Below, one piece after another: positions 44,531 to 55,567 of a stretch of DNA of 64,000 bases. Below the pieces are notes generated by a model. It worked only from the letters and a program-made list of their open reading frames with translations, ran no database searches and was not told the origin of the DNA. The stretch is from Nitratireductor sp. XY-223. GTDB taxonomy: Bacteria; Pseudomonadota; Alphaproteobacteria; Rhizobiales; Rhizobiaceae. The stretch's first letter is position 1. Every line of letters begins with the position of its first letter. The position numbers and the translations under genes were made by a program. The stretch spans positions 734,520 to 798,519 of the forward strand of contig NZ_SPNT01000002.1 in assembly GCF_004959855.1 (NCBI RefSeq). Reading direction: 5' to 3'.

Positions 44531-47512
44531 ATGGCAAGACAGGAAGCCAACGAAACCTTCCAGGCAACTTCATTTCTTTACGGCAGCAACGCATCCTACA
44601 TCGAGGAACTCTACGCGCGGTATGAGGACGATCCATCGTCCGTGCCGCCAGAGTGGCAGAGCTTCTTCGCCGCCCTCAAGGACGATGCCGACGATGTGCG
44701 CAAGGCGGCGCAGGGCGCGTCCTGGAAGCGCGACAACTGGCCGGTCACAGAGAACGGCGAGCTGGTGTCGGCACTCGACGGCGACTGGGGTGCCGTCGAG
44801 CAACACTTCGAATCCCGGATAAAGGACGAATCCGCCAACGGCGCCACGGTCCTTTCCCATGACGAGGTGCAGCAGGCCACGCGCGACTCGGTGCGCGCCA
44901 TCATGATGATCCGCGCCTACCGCATGCGCGGCCATCTGCACGCCAAGCTCGATCCGCTCGGCATTGCCGAGGAAAAGGAGGACTACAACGAGCTGTCGCC
45001 GGAGAATTACGGCTTCACGGAAGCCGATTTCGACCGGCGCATCTTCCTCGACAACGTGCTCGGCCTCAAATACGCGACCATCAACGAGATGCTTGACATC
45101 CTCAAGCGGACCTACTGCTCGACGATCGGCGTGGAGTTCATGCATATCTCCAACCCCGAAGAGAAAGGGTGGATCCAGAAACGCATCGAGGGCCCCGACA
45201 AGGGTGTCGAGTTCACGCCGCGCGGCAAGATCGCGATCCTGCAGAAACTGGTCGAGGCGGAGGGCTTCGAGCAGTTCATCGACGTCAAGTACAAAGGCAC
45301 GAAACGGTTCGGCCTCGACGGCGGCGAGTCGCTGATCCCGGCGCTCGAGCAGATCATCAAGCGCGGTGGCCAGATGGGCCTCAAGGAAATCGTCCTGGGC
45401 ATGTCGCACCGGGGCCGCCTGAACGTGCTTTCGCAGGTCATGGGAAAATCCCACCGGGCGATCTTCAACGAGTTCAAGGGCGGCTCCTTCACGCCCGACG
45501 ACGTCGAGGGATCCGGTGACGTCAAATACCATCTGGGCACGTCGTCGGACCGCGAATTCGACGGCAATATGGTGCACCTGTCGCTGACGGCGAACCCGTC
45601 GCATCTCGAGATCGTCAATCCGGTGGTCATGGGCAAGGCGCGCGCCAAGCAGGATCTGCTGGCCGGCCATCCGCGCGGAGAGATCGTGCCGCTGAGCGAG
45701 CGGGTGCGGGTTCTGCCGCTGCTGCTGCACGGCGACGCGGCCTTTGCCGGGCAAGGGGTGGTTGCCGAATGTCTGGGCCTTTCCGGACTGCGCGGCCACC
45801 GGGTCGCCGGCACGGTGCATGTCATCGTCAACAACCAGATCGGCTTCACCACCAATCCGCGCTTCTCACGTTCGTCGCCCTACCCGTCCGATGTCGCCAA
45901 GATGATCGAGGCGCCGATCTTCCACGTCAACGGCGACGATCCGGAGGCCGTGGTCTATGCCGCCAAGGTGGCCACCGAATTCCGCATGACCTTCCACAAG
46001 CCGGTGGTGCTCGACATGTTCTGCTACCGCCGCTTCGGCCACAACGAGGGCGACGAGCCGGCGTTCACGCAGCCGATCATGTACAAGAAGATCCGCTCGC
46101 ACGAGACAACCCTGCAGATCTACGGGCAGAAGCTGGTCAATGAGGGCCTGCTCGGCCTTGGCGACGTCGAAAAGATGAAAGCCGACTGGCGCGCCTTCCT
46201 GGAGCAGGAGTTCGAGGCCGGCAATTCCTACAAGCCCAACAAGGCCGACTGGCTGGACGGTGTGTGGTCGGGTATGCGGGTCGCTGACAACCAGGACGAA
46301 CAGCGGCGCGGCAAGACCGCCCTGACGGTGAAGAACCTCAAGGAGATGGGGCGCAAGCTGTCGACCGTCCCGGAAGGATTTGCCGTGCATCGCACGGTCC
46401 AGCGCTTCATGGATCACCGGTCCAAGATGATCGATACCGGCGACGGCATCGACTGGGCCACCGGCGAGGCGCTGGCCTTCGGCTCGCTGCTGCTCGAGGG
46501 CCATTCGGTGCGCCTGTCCGGACAGGACTGCGAGCGCGGAACCTTCTCGCAGCGTCACTCGGTGCTTTACAGCCAGACGGACGAGGAGCGCTACATTCCG
46601 CTCAACAATCTCGGCAAGGGCCAGGCGCTCTACGAGGTGATCAACTCGATGCTCTCGGAAGAGGCGGTGCTCGGGTTCGAATACGGCTATTCGCTTTCCG
46701 AACCGAACGCGCTGACGCTCTGGGAGGCGCAGTTCGGCGATTTCGCCAACGGAGCGCAGGTGGTCTTCGACCAGTTCATCTCCTCGGGCGAGCGCAAATG
46801 GCTGCGCATGTCGGGCCTCGTATGCCTGCTTCCCCACGGATACGAGGGCCAGGGGCCCGAGCATTCCTCCGCCCGTCTGGAGCGTTTCCTGCAGCTGTGC
46901 GCGGAAGACAACATGCAGGTGGCGAATTGCACGACGCCGGCGAACTACTTCCACATCCTGCGCCGGCAGATGAAGCGCAATTTCAGGAAACCGCTGATCC
47001 TGATGACCCCGAAATCGCTGCTGCGCCACAAGCGGGCGATCTCGCAGCTATCCGAAATGGCCGGCGACAGCTCCTTCCACCGACTCTTGTGGGACGATGC
47101 CGAGGTGCGCAAGGACCAGGCCATCAAGCTGCAGAAGGACAACAAGATCCGGCGCGTCGTGATGTGCAGCGGCAAGGTCTACTACGATCTTTACGAGGAG
47201 CGGGAGCAGCGCGGCACGGACGACGTCTACCTGCTGCGGCTCGAGCAGCTCTACCCGTTCCCGGCCAAGGCGCTGATCAACGAATTGTCGCGCTTCCGCG
47301 ACGCCGAGATGGTGTGGTGCCAGGAAGAGCCCAAAAATATGGGTGCCTGGGGCTTCATCGACCCGTATCTGGAATGGGTTCTGGCGCATATCGACGCCAA
47401 GTACCAGCGCGTGCGCTACACCGGCCGGCCGGCCGCCGCGTCGCCCGCGACGGGCCTCCAGTCGAAACACAAGGCACAGCTTGACGCCTTCCTTGAAGAC
47501 GCGCTCGGCTGA
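44531..47512 (+). CDS. sucA: 2-oxoglutarate dehydrogenase E1 component SucA
   Basis: 993 aa thiamine-diphosphate enzyme that decarboxylates 2-oxoglutarate and passes the succinyl group to SucB lipoate. The N-terminal segment FQATSFLYGSNASYIEELYARYEDDPSSVPPEW binds E2. The ThDP region includes HRGRLNVLSQVMGK, NPSHLEIVNPVVMGKARAKQ, HGDAAFAGQGVVAE and NNQIGFTTNP. The C-terminal domain has LLPHGYEGQGPEHSSARLERFLQ. ATG 44531 matches the family start; the frame is open upstream but without similarity. Confidence 0.98.
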   Translation: MARQEANETFQATSFLYGSNASYIEELYARYEDDPSSVPPEWQSFFAALKDDADDVRKAAQGASWKRDNWPVTENGELVSALDGDWGAVEQHFESRIKDESANGATVLSHDEVQQATRDSVRAIMMIRAYRMRGHLHAKLDPLGIAEEKEDYNELSPENYGFTEADFDRRIFLDNVLGLKYATINEMLDILKRTYCSTIGVEFMHISNPEEKGWIQKRIEGPDKGVEFTPRGKIAILQKLVEAEGFEQFIDVKYKGTKRFGLDGGESLIPALEQIIKRGGQMGLKEIVLGMSHRGRLNVLSQVMGKSHRAIFNEFKGGSFTPDDVEGSGDVKYHLGTSSDREFDGNMVHLSLTANPSHLEIVNPVVMGKARAKQDLLAGHPRGEIVPLSERVRVLPLLLHGDAAFAGQGVVAECLGLSGLRGHRVAGTVHVIVNNQIGFTTNPRFSRSSPYPSDVAKMIEAPIFHVNGDDPEAVVYAAKVATEFRMTFHKPVVLDMFCYRRFGHNEGDEPAFTQPIMYKKIRSHETTLQIYGQKLVNEGLLGLGDVEKMKADWRAFLEQEFEAGNSYKPNKADWLDGVWSGMRVADNQDEQRRGKTALTVKNLKEMGRKLSTVPEGFAVHRTVQRFMDHRSKMIDTGDGIDWATGEALAFGSLLLEGHSVRLSGQDCERGTFSQRHSVLYSQTDEERYIPLNNLGKGQALYEVINSMLSEEAVLGFEYGYSLSEPNALTLWEAQFGDFANGAQVVFDQFISSGERKWLRMSGLVCLLPHGYEGQGPEHSSARLERFLQLCAEDNMQVANCTTPANYFHILRRQMKRNFRKPLILMTPKSLLRHKRAISQLSEMAGDSSFHRLLWDDAEVRKDQAIKLQKDNKIRRVVMCSGKVYYDLYEEREQRGTDDVYLLRLEQLYPFPAKALINELSRFRDAEMVWCQEEPKNMGAWGFIDPYLEWVLAHIDAKYQRVRYTGRPAAASPATGLQSKHKAQLDAFLEDALG

Positions 47513-47561
47513 TGAATGCTCTCGAATCCTGTCCTGAAACGACAAATGGAAACTGAATAAA

Positions 47562-48797
<1,236 letters not shown>

Positions 48798-48803
48798 AGC
48801 AAG

Positions 48804-49307
48804 ATGAACCACCTTCTCCTCCAACCGATGGTCCTGGCGGCGGTCGTGCTGACCGCTGCCCCGGGCTGGACGGAGGGGACAAGCGGACGCACCTGTCCGC
48901 AGGCGCTTGCGGGTTACGGGACGACGGACCAGCGCATGCTGTTGGAGTTTTCCGGATCGGCCGATCTGAGCTTCAGCGTGGTCGTCGAGGGCAGGGACGG
49001 GCGGTTCAACGGGTTTGTCTATCCGGCGGAGGAAGAAGGCGGCATGGCCGGCGTCATCCTTGACGATTGTCCCGAGGGCGACGTAACCGGCGCCGAACTC
49101 GATGCCTGCACGATATGGCAAGGCCCGGTCCGGACCGTCGACGTGGACGGCAATACCGGCGACCTACCGGCTGCGGACCAGCCGGCCGCGGGCTATCTGC
49201 AGCTCGACGGCCTTTCTGCGGCGCTCAACGAATGGACGCCGGACCTGACGGCCGGGTTGCCGGCCGACGAGATCGAGAAACTAACGCTACTGGCCTGCCT
49301 CGAATAG
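48804..49307 (+). CDS. Exported protein of unknown function between sucB and lpdA
   Basis: 167 aa. An N-terminal signal peptide is likely (LLLQPMVLAAVVLTAAPGWTEG). The mature part is acidic, with four cysteines (RTCPQAL, DDCPEGD, DACTIWQ, LACLE) that could form two disulfides. The repeated theme LSFSVVVEGRDGRFNGFVYP suggests a beta-rich fold. I do not recognise a family. It begins 6 nt after the sucB stop and ends 30 nt before lpdA, so it is surely cotranscribed. A periplasmic protein has no obvious part in the cytosolic 2-oxoglutarate dehydrogenase. Confidence 0.75.
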   Translation: MNHLLLQPMVLAAVVLTAAPGWTEGTSGRTCPQALAGYGTTDQRMLLEFSGSADLSFSVVVEGRDGRFNGFVYPAEEEGGMAGVILDDCPEGDVTGAELDACTIWQGPVRTVDVDGNTGDLPAADQPAAGYLQLDGLSAALNEWTPDLTAGLPADEIEKLTLLACLE

Positions 49308-49337
49308 GCGGCAAACGGGGATGAAAAGGAAAGTCTG

Positions 49338-50750
49338 ATGGCTGAACCATACGATGTCATCGTGGTCGGGACCGGTCCGGGGGGCTATGTGTGCGCGATC
49401 AAGGCGGCGCAACTGGGCCTGAAGACGGCCGTCGTCGAAAAACGCGATACGCTCGGGGGCACCTGCCTAAATATCGGCTGCATCCCGTCCAAGGCAATGC
49501 TTCACGCCTCTGAGATGTTCTCGGAGGCCGGTCATGCCTTTCCCGAGCTCGGCATCGATACGGGAAAACCGAAGCTCAATCTGGAAAAGATGATGGCGCA
49601 CAAGGACGCGACAGTGAAGTCGAATGTCGACGGCGTCGCTTTCCTGATGAAGAAGAACAAGATCGACGTCTATACGGGAACCGGCAAGATCGTCGGCAAG
49701 GGCAAGGTCTCGGTCACCGACAGCAAGGGCGACAGCGTCGAACTCGACACGAAGAACATCGTCATCGCCACGGGGTCGGACGTCGCGGGCATACCCGGCG
49801 TGGATGTGAAATTCGACGAGAAGATCATCGTCTCATCCACCGGTGCGCTGGAATTGCCGAAGGTCCCGAAACACCTGGTTGTCGTCGGCGGCGGGGTCAT
49901 CGGGCTTGAACTCGGTTCGGTCTGGGCCCGGCTCGGCTCGGAAGTCACGGTCATCGAGTTCCTCGACAAGATTCTCGGCTCGATGGACGGCGAGGTCTCC
50001 AAGCAGTTCCAGCGCATGCTCGGCAAGCAGGGGCTGACCTTCAAGCTCGGCTGCAAGGTGACCGACGTCAAGGCGACCAGCCGCTCGGCCAAGGTGACGT
50101 TCGAGCCGGTGAAGGGCGGCGACGCCGAGACCGTCAGCGCCGATGTCGTGCTGGTGGCGACGGGCCGCAAGCCCTATACCGAAGGCCTCGGCCTGGAAAG
50201 GGCTGGCGTGATCGTCGACGAGGCGGGGCGGGTGATCATCGACGAGCATTTCCGCACCAATATCTCGGGAATCTACGCTATCGGCGACGTCGTCGCAGGG
50301 CCGATGCTTGCCCACAAAGCCGAGGACGAGGGCGTCGCGGTCGCCGAGATCATGGCCGGACAGGCGGGGCACGTGAACTACGGCGTTATTCCGGGCGTCG
50401 TCTACACGCAGCCAGAGGTCGCCTCGGTCGGCAAGACGGAAGAGGAGCTCAAGGCGGAGGGCGTTGCTTACAAGGTCGGCAAGTTCCCGTTCTCGGCCAA
50501 CGGCCGCGCCCGCGCCATGCTGCAGCCGAACGGTTTCGTCAAGGTGCTTTCCGACAAGGCGAACGACCGGGTGCTCGGCGTGCATATCCTCGGCTTCGGC
50601 GCCGGCGAGATGATCCACGAGGCGGCCGTCCTGATGGAGTTCGGCGGCAGCGCCGAGGATCTCGGCCGCACCTGCCATGCCCACCCGACAATGTCGGAAG
50701 CGGTCAAGGAGGCGGCGCTCGCCGCCTTCGACAAGCCCATTCACATGTAG
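49338..50750 (+). CDS. lpdA: Dihydrolipoyl dehydrogenase (E3)
   Basis: 470 aa flavoprotein disulfide reductase. FAD site [19 protein letters not shown]; redox pair C43/C48 in [16 protein letters not shown]-binding [19 protein letters not shown]; second FAD site YAIGDVV. The C-terminal interface [13 protein letters not shown] supplies the His-Glu pair. It reoxidises the lipoyl group of SucB. Last gene of the mdh-suc-lpd block. Confidence 0.97.
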   Translation: MAEPYDVIVVGTGPGGYVCAIKAAQLGLKTAVVEKRDTLGGTCLNIGCIPSKAMLHASEMFSEAGHAFPELGIDTGKPKLNLEKMMAHKDATVKSNVDGVAFLMKKNKIDVYTGTGKIVGKGKVSVTDSKGDSVELDTKNIVIATGSDVAGIPGVDVKFDEKIIVSSTGALELPKVPKHLVVVGGGVIGLELGSVWARLGSEVTVIEFLDKILGSMDGEVSKQFQRMLGKQGLTFKLGCKVTDVKATSRSAKVTFEPVKGGDAETVSADVVLVATGRKPYTEGLGLERAGVIVDEAGRVIIDEHFRTNISGIYAIGDVVAGPMLAHKAEDEGVAVAEIMAGQAGHVNYGVIPGVVYTQPEVASVGKTEEELKAEGVAYKVGKFPFSANGRARAMLQPNGFVKVLSDKANDRVLGVHILGFGAGEMIHEAAVLMEFGGSAEDLGRTCHAHPTMSEAVKEAALAAFDKPIHM

Positions 50751-50761
50751 GGACGCCGGCG

Positions 50762-51844
50762 TCAGCGGACGGCGGTGACGGTGTATCCGCGCTCGCGCAG
50801 CAGTTTGACCAGGCCCTCGTCGCCGGGAAGGTGCAGCGCTCCCACGGCGACGAACGCGTTGCCTTCCTCAAGCATGGGCAGCACGCGTTCGGCCATGGTG
50901 TGGTTGCGCTTCAGGACGAGATTCTTTTCGAATTCCGCGTAGGCGCCGGTCTCGGCCGCGCCCGACTCTATGGTGGTCGCCTCGACGAGCGGCATGATCA
51001 TGCCGATCTGGCCGTCGAGATAAAGTTCCGTCATGGTCGCCGTCACGTCCTCCAGCAGGTCGCCCAGCGTCGCCGTGTCGGCCAGCAATTGCGCCTGGAC
51101 GTCGAGCGGAAGCTCCGACAGCACGGAGAGCTGTTCCTTCAGCGTTTCCAGGCCGGCGAGCGTCTTGCCGCCGTGCAGCGCGTCGTCCGCCAGTTGCTTG
51201 TCGAGGAAGGACACGCCTTGTGCCCGGCGGGCCAGTTCGCATTCGGGCACCGATATGAGGCTGAAGACCATCCAGGGCTGCATGCGCGACACAAAGGTGA
51301 TCGGAACGCCGCGCTCCTTGAGCACAGCCTCCACCTCGGCGAGATCCGCTTCCTCGAGAAGGCTCTGAAGCGTCGTTCCGGCATCGAGCATGGTCAGGCT
51401 CGGATCCGTCATCAGCGATGCCATGGCACCCTCGAGATCGGTGATCTCCGACGATTCGACGACCACGGTGCCGGCGCTGTCGAATGCCGCGCGCGCCGCC
51501 TCGGACATCTCAAGCACCCGGGGATCGGTGGCGTGCATGGTTCCGAACAGCCATGACGGTGCGCTCCCGTCGCGCTCGATGCGCCACAGGAGGCTGTTTC
51601 CATTGGGAATTTCCGCCGCCTTTTCGCGAATTCCGGCAAGAAGCTCCGGATTGTCGCGGGCCAGGGCCTCCACCAGGTTGTCTCCCCGGCAGGCGATTTC
51701 CTGCGCCTCGGCGCGGCCGGTGGCCGCCAGAAGGGCGGCGACAAAGGACAGCACGAGCAAAAGATGCAGCGCGATGGCCGCCGCGAGGGCCCAGTTGAAG
51801 CGGACCGCCGGCATACGGACCAGCGGCGGTGAGATGAATGTCAT
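50762..51844 (-). CDS. TraB/GumN-family protein
   Basis: 360 aa. An N-terminal hydrophobic anchor or signal (NWALAAAIALHLLLVLSFVAALLAATG) is followed by the TraB/GumN domain with its two conserved motifs, WLFGTMHATDPRV and VAVGALHLPGDEGLVKLLRERGY. The first GxxH and last GxxHL pair is thought to form a metalloprotease-like site in the superfamily, but bacterial function is unproven. ATG 51844 is chosen. Convergent with lpdA by 11 nt. Confidence 0.87.
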   Translation of the reverse strand: MTFISPPLVRMPAVRFNWALAAAIALHLLLVLSFVAALLAATGRAEAQEIACRGDNLVEALARDNPELLAGIREKAAEIPNGNSLLWRIERDGSAPSWLFGTMHATDPRVLEMSEAARAAFDSAGTVVVESSEITDLEGAMASLMTDPSLTMLDAGTTLQSLLEEADLAEVEAVLKERGVPITFVSRMQPWMVFSLISVPECELARRAQGVSFLDKQLADDALHGGKTLAGLETLKEQLSVLSELPLDVQAQLLADTATLGDLLEDVTATMTELYLDGQIGMIMPLVEATTIESGAAETGAYAEFEKNLVLKRNHTMAERVLPMLEEGNAFVAVGALHLPGDEGLVKLLRERGYTVTAVR

Positions 51845-52039
51845 GGCCGTTTCCACGCGAAGACAGGGTTGCCGCCACATTAGCCGCGCATTGCGTGCCA
51901 AACGGTTAACGGGGCCTTTCAGCCTCGCCGATTGGCGGCATTGGGTTAACAAATCCTTGGCGCCGTGTATCTCCGCCCTCCAAGGCGGTCGTTAAAGACC
52001 CGCTGAGGGCGTGGCACGGGCGCTAGACGACCGGTCTAG

Positions 52040-52837
52040 TCAATCGATTTTCGAGGCGTCCTTGTACATGACCCGGTGGCGGCGGTTGCGGATCCAGTCG
52101 TCGAGTTCCTCGTCGGTCATGAAGTGGCGCGGATCGAAACGGTCGCGGTTGGCGATCTCGTCGAGCGGCTTTCGCCAGCGCTTGTAGGGTTTTTGCGCCG
52201 GCGGGCCGAACAGGAAGATGTCGAGCACCGAGAGCTGTTCGGGTATTCCCAAGAGCGGCTTCATGGCCTTTTGCGCGTTTTCCTGGCCGATCGCGGTGAC
52301 CCACCAGACATTGTAGCCGAGCGCCGCGGCGGCCAGATGGGCCGACATGGTCGATGCCGCGACCGATTGCAGGAGGATGCGTTCGGCGTTCTCCTTGTAC
52401 ATGCGGTCGAGTTCGCTGTCGTCGTTCAGCACCGGAAAGGCGTTGACCCATCGCATGTCGGAGCACACCACGATGAAGCCGGGCGCCGTCGCCAGGCCGC
52501 GATAATCCGGCGTCGGAAACTTCATTTTCGCCTTGGCCCGAAAGCGCTGCTCGGAAACGAAATAGTCGGTGATCTCGTCCTTGACGGCCTGGTCGCGCAC
52601 GATCACATAGTGCCAGGGCTGCGCATTGGCGCCGGACGGCGCGTGCCGGGCGGCCTCCAGGATCAGGTCGTAATGGTCTTCGGGAACGGTGAACGAAGTA
52701 TCGAATTTGCGCACCGTGACCCGGTTTCGCATCACCTGCATCATCGCGTCGTAGCGCTCGCGCGACCCGATCTCGGGCAGGTCGACTTCAGCTTCGGCCT
52801 CGGCGAGGTCTACGGCGGGTGTGGTATTTTGCGACAT
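52040..52837 (-). CDS. Nitroreductase-family flavoprotein
   Basis: 265 aa. N-terminal MMQVMRNRVTVRKFDTSFTVPEDHYDLILEAARHAPSGANAQPWHYVIVRD is the FMN-binding block with R-S/T-x-R and PSGxNxQPWxF/Y. ILLQSVAASTMSAHLAAAALGYNVWWVTA is the dimer core. The electron acceptor is unknown; BluB or dehalogenase-like members share the fold. Single gene. Confidence 0.88.
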   Translation of the reverse strand: MSQNTTPAVDLAEAEAEVDLPEIGSRERYDAMMQVMRNRVTVRKFDTSFTVPEDHYDLILEAARHAPSGANAQPWHYVIVRDQAVKDEITDYFVSEQRFRAKAKMKFPTPDYRGLATAPGFIVVCSDMRWVNAFPVLNDDSELDRMYKENAERILLQSVAASTMSAHLAAAALGYNVWWVTAIGQENAQKAMKPLLGIPEQLSVLDIFLFGPPAQKPYKRWRKPLDEIANRDRFDPRHFMTDEELDDWIRNRRHRVMYKDASKID

Positions 52838-52933
52838 GGCTTTGTCCTCCCATGGTGCAGCAGCGCGGCTCCGGGTGCGGGCGCGAATCCTAGGAGACCA
52901 CTATATTCCGCGGCCGGACGCGGAGAAAGCCGT

Positions 52934-53875
52934 TCAAACCCTCGGATGGGACTTCTGGTAGGCTTCGAGCAGGCGCGCCGTGTCAACGCCGGTATAGATC
53001 TGGGTGGTCGACAGGCTGGCATGGCCGAGCAGTTCCTGGATGGAGCGCAGGTCGCCGCCGCCGGCCAGGAGATGGGTCGCAAAGGAATGCCGCAGCGCAT
53101 GCGGCGTCGCGGTGTCGGGAAGGCCGAGCGCCGAGCGCAGCCTGCGCATTTCCTTCTGGATGATCGCCGGCTGAAGCCGGCCCCCGCGCACGCCGCGAAA
53201 CAGGGGTTCGCCCGCTTCCAGATCCCATGGGCAGAGGTCTTGATACTGCCGGACGGCCGCCGTGGCGGCGGGAATGAGCGGCACCATGCGGGTCTTGCCG
53301 CCCTTGCCGGCAATGTACAAAGATGCCGGATTTCCGTTGAAATCCTGTGGGTTAAGCGCCAGCGCTTCCGATATGCGCAGACCGCAGCCGTAGAGCAGCG
53401 ACAGGACCGCGGCGTTGCGGGCAGCGACCCATGGCTCCTCGGCCAACTGTTCGCCGCTTTTCGTCACCGCGACCGCCTGATTGTCGGTCAGCGGCTTCGG
53501 CAGGGATTTCGGTTGCCTTGGTGCCCGCATCGCCTGGATTCCGGCGGCATTGGCGAGGCCGCGCCTTTCCAGAAACCGCAGGAAAGAGCGGATTCCGGCA
53601 AGACTTCGGCCAAGGGTGCGGGCCCCGGCGCCGTCGCGGCGGCGATGGGCCAGAAAAGCACGCATGTCAGCGGGCCGGAGATCGCCGATATCCGCGAGCC
53701 CCGGTGCGCCGGCCAGATGTCCGGTCAGAAAGGTCAGGAACTGGCGGACATCACGCAGATAGGCGTCCAGCGTGTGCGCCGAAAGGCGCCGCTCCTGCCT
53801 GAGGTTTGCCGCCCAGGCCTGCAGTTGCTCGGCCAGATCCGGCCGCGCGGCAATCAAAAATTGTTCGTCCTTCAT
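52934..53875 (-). CDS. xerC: Tyrosine recombinase XerC
   Basis: 313 aa. The N-terminal SAM-like domain (LSAHTLDAYLRDVRQFLTFL) is followed by the catalytic domain. Active residues are visible: R167 (CGLRISEAL), K191 (GKGGKTR), H259 and R262 (HALRHSFATHLL), H285 (LGHASL) and nucleophile Y294 (TQIYTGV). It resolves chromosome dimers at dif with XerD. Chromosomal context near priA fits XerC, not an integrase. ATG 53875 is chosen. Confidence 0.93.
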   Translation of the reverse strand: MKDEQFLIAARPDLAEQLQAWAANLRQERRLSAHTLDAYLRDVRQFLTFLTGHLAGAPGLADIGDLRPADMRAFLAHRRRDGAGARTLGRSLAGIRSFLRFLERRGLANAAGIQAMRAPRQPKSLPKPLTDNQAVAVTKSGEQLAEEPWVAARNAAVLSLLYGCGLRISEALALNPQDFNGNPASLYIAGKGGKTRMVPLIPAATAAVRQYQDLCPWDLEAGEPLFRGVRGGRLQPAIIQKEMRRLRSALGLPDTATPHALRHSFATHLLAGGGDLRSIQELLGHASLSTTQIYTGVDTARLLEAYQKSHPRV

Positions 53876-54114
53876 GACCCGTCGTGAACCATATTTTGTG
53901 CACGGCCGGCAAGGTGCCGGCGCGGACATGCAATCGCCGCTTGAAGGTGGTAACCAAAAGCATTACGTGACCACCAGTTGATAGCAGTGGCATTGTCGCG
54001 CACCTCGGTTATGCTACTGTTAACTCAGCAGGTGAATGGATGCGGGGCGGCTCCTGTCATGGTGAGTACACATTTGACTGCAATAGAGACTCTACATCGT
54101 TGCGGGGATAGTAT

Positions 54115-55023
54115 ATGGCCCAGAAACGCTTTCAGCTGATGAATTTCGACGATCTCGCTGACCGCATCGCGCTCGTGTCCTACGGGCAGCCCGGTCATGT
54201 CGTCGATGAGCTGATCGCTGAGCGCGGCCAGAAGATCGTCAAGAACCCGCTGTGGCCGATCATGCGGCCGCTGCTGCACACGGTGCTGCACTACCGGCAG
54301 GCGATCGCGTTCGCCGACGCCATTGCCAACCTGCCCGGTTACGATGCGATGGAGTATGCGAGCAATTTGCTTAATCTCGAGCTGCACGTCCGCAACAAGG
54401 ACCGCATTCCGGAAAGCGGCGGATTCGTGCTGGTCTGCAACCATCCGACCGGTATCGCGGACGGTGTTGCCGTGTTCGATCTTTTGAAGGACCGGCGGCC
54501 GGATATGATGATTTTCGCCAACCGGGACGCGCTAAGGGTCAACCCGCGCTATGTCGAGATGCTCATTCCGGTCGAGTGGCGCGAGGAGTACAAGAGCAAC
54601 CTGAAGGCGCGCGAGACGCTGCGGCTGACCAACCGGGCGGTCGAGGAAGGCAAGGCGACCGTGCTGTTCCCGTCGGGCCGCATCGCCTACTGGGCCAATG
54701 GCAAGCTCAACGAACGGCCGTGGAAACAGTCCGCCGTCGGCCTGGCGCGGCGCTACAATCTTCCGGTCCTGCCGGTGCATATGTCGGCCCGCAACTCGGG
54801 TCTCTTCTACTGGCTGTCTAAATATTCGACGGAACTGCGCGACATGACCGTGTTCCACGAGGTGCTCAACAAGAAGCGCAAGACCTTCGAGTTCAATATC
54901 GGGCACCTGATCCCGCCGGAGCGGCTGGATGGCGATGTCGCCACGATCACCAAGTCGCTGGAACATCATTGCGTTCACGAGCTTGCCGACGATCCGGACC
55001 GGGAATTCGTCAACGGCGGCTGA
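54115..55023 (+). CDS. Lysophospholipid acyltransferase (PlsC-like) family protein
   Basis: 302 aa. The acyltransferase motif HxxxxD appears as NHPTGIADG, followed by FANRDALRVNPR, then VLFPSGRIAYW (motif III, FPSG-R). There is a long N-terminal region of about 95 aa, with no clear membrane helix. It probably acylates a glycerolipid or ornithine-lipid precursor at the inner membrane; the exact acceptor is unknown. GGGGATA precedes ATG 54115. Confidence 0.87.
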   Translation: MAQKRFQLMNFDDLADRIALVSYGQPGHVVDELIAERGQKIVKNPLWPIMRPLLHTVLHYRQAIAFADAIANLPGYDAMEYASNLLNLELHVRNKDRIPESGGFVLVCNHPTGIADGVAVFDLLKDRRPDMMIFANRDALRVNPRYVEMLIPVEWREEYKSNLKARETLRLTNRAVEEGKATVLFPSGRIAYWANGKLNERPWKQSAVGLARRYNLPVLPVHMSARNSGLFYWLSKYSTELRDMTVFHEVLNKKRKTFEFNIGHLIPPERLDGDVATITKSLEHHCVHELADDPDREFVNGG

Positions 55024-55198
55024 GCGCCGCCGGAAAACGCCGGCGCGGTTCATTCAACAAACCGTTTACCATGCCGAAAGCATTGCGCCCTAAAGTGGTG
55101 CCCGGCGCTTGCGGCGCAGTGCGGTGACATGATTGCAAAACCGCGCCTTCGCGTTTCTAGAGGCATGAAGCCGCCGCCGAACAAGCTCATCCGGAGCG

Positions 55199-55567
55199 AT
55201 GCGTTTCAGCAAGGCCGTGCCATTTCGCCCGGCCTCATGCGTTGGTGTGCGATTGTCCGTCACAAAAAAAGGCTGGCTCGTGATAGCGGCCAATGCGGCT
55301 TTGGCCGCCGTTGTGCTGCTGATGGCCCTTGCCGTGCCGCGCAGCCCCTACCTCATCGTGGTGGCGCCGCCATGGCACAGCGACAGCCCAGTCTTGCGGA
55401 TCATCGCCGAAGCGGACGGAACGATCGTCGAAAACGGCCGTTTTGACTGGATCGCCATCGCCCATTCAAATCAATCGGAATTTGCATCCCGGCTCATGAA
55501 GCGCGGTGCGCTTTTGGTCATCGACCACGCGCTGGCGGCCGGGTGCCTCAGGAGGAATTCAACATGA
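55199..55567 (+). CDS. Small membrane-anchored protein of unknown function, coupled to a chemoreceptor
   Basis: 122 aa. One membrane helix ([23 protein letters not shown]) near residue 25-47 is followed by about 70 aa outside or inside the membrane: [41 protein letters not shown], ending [11 protein letters not shown]. Its stop overlaps the chemoreceptor start (ATGA), which argues for a real, coupled gene. The chemoreceptor ribosome-binding site (AGGAGG) lies inside this gene. I do not recognise a named family. The start is uncertain; 55199 is the longest ATG. Confidence 0.6.
   Translation: MRFSKAVPFRPASCVGVRLSVTKKGWLVIAANAALAAVVLLMALAVPRSPYLIVVAPPWHSDSPVLRIIAEADGTIVENGRFDWIAIAHSNQSEFASRLMKRGALLVIDHALAAGCLRRNST

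Noticed and set aside
52934-53875. Phage or island integrase
   Set aside because: The protein has XerC length and motifs and typical chromosomal neighbours, with no tRNA or attachment repeats beside it.
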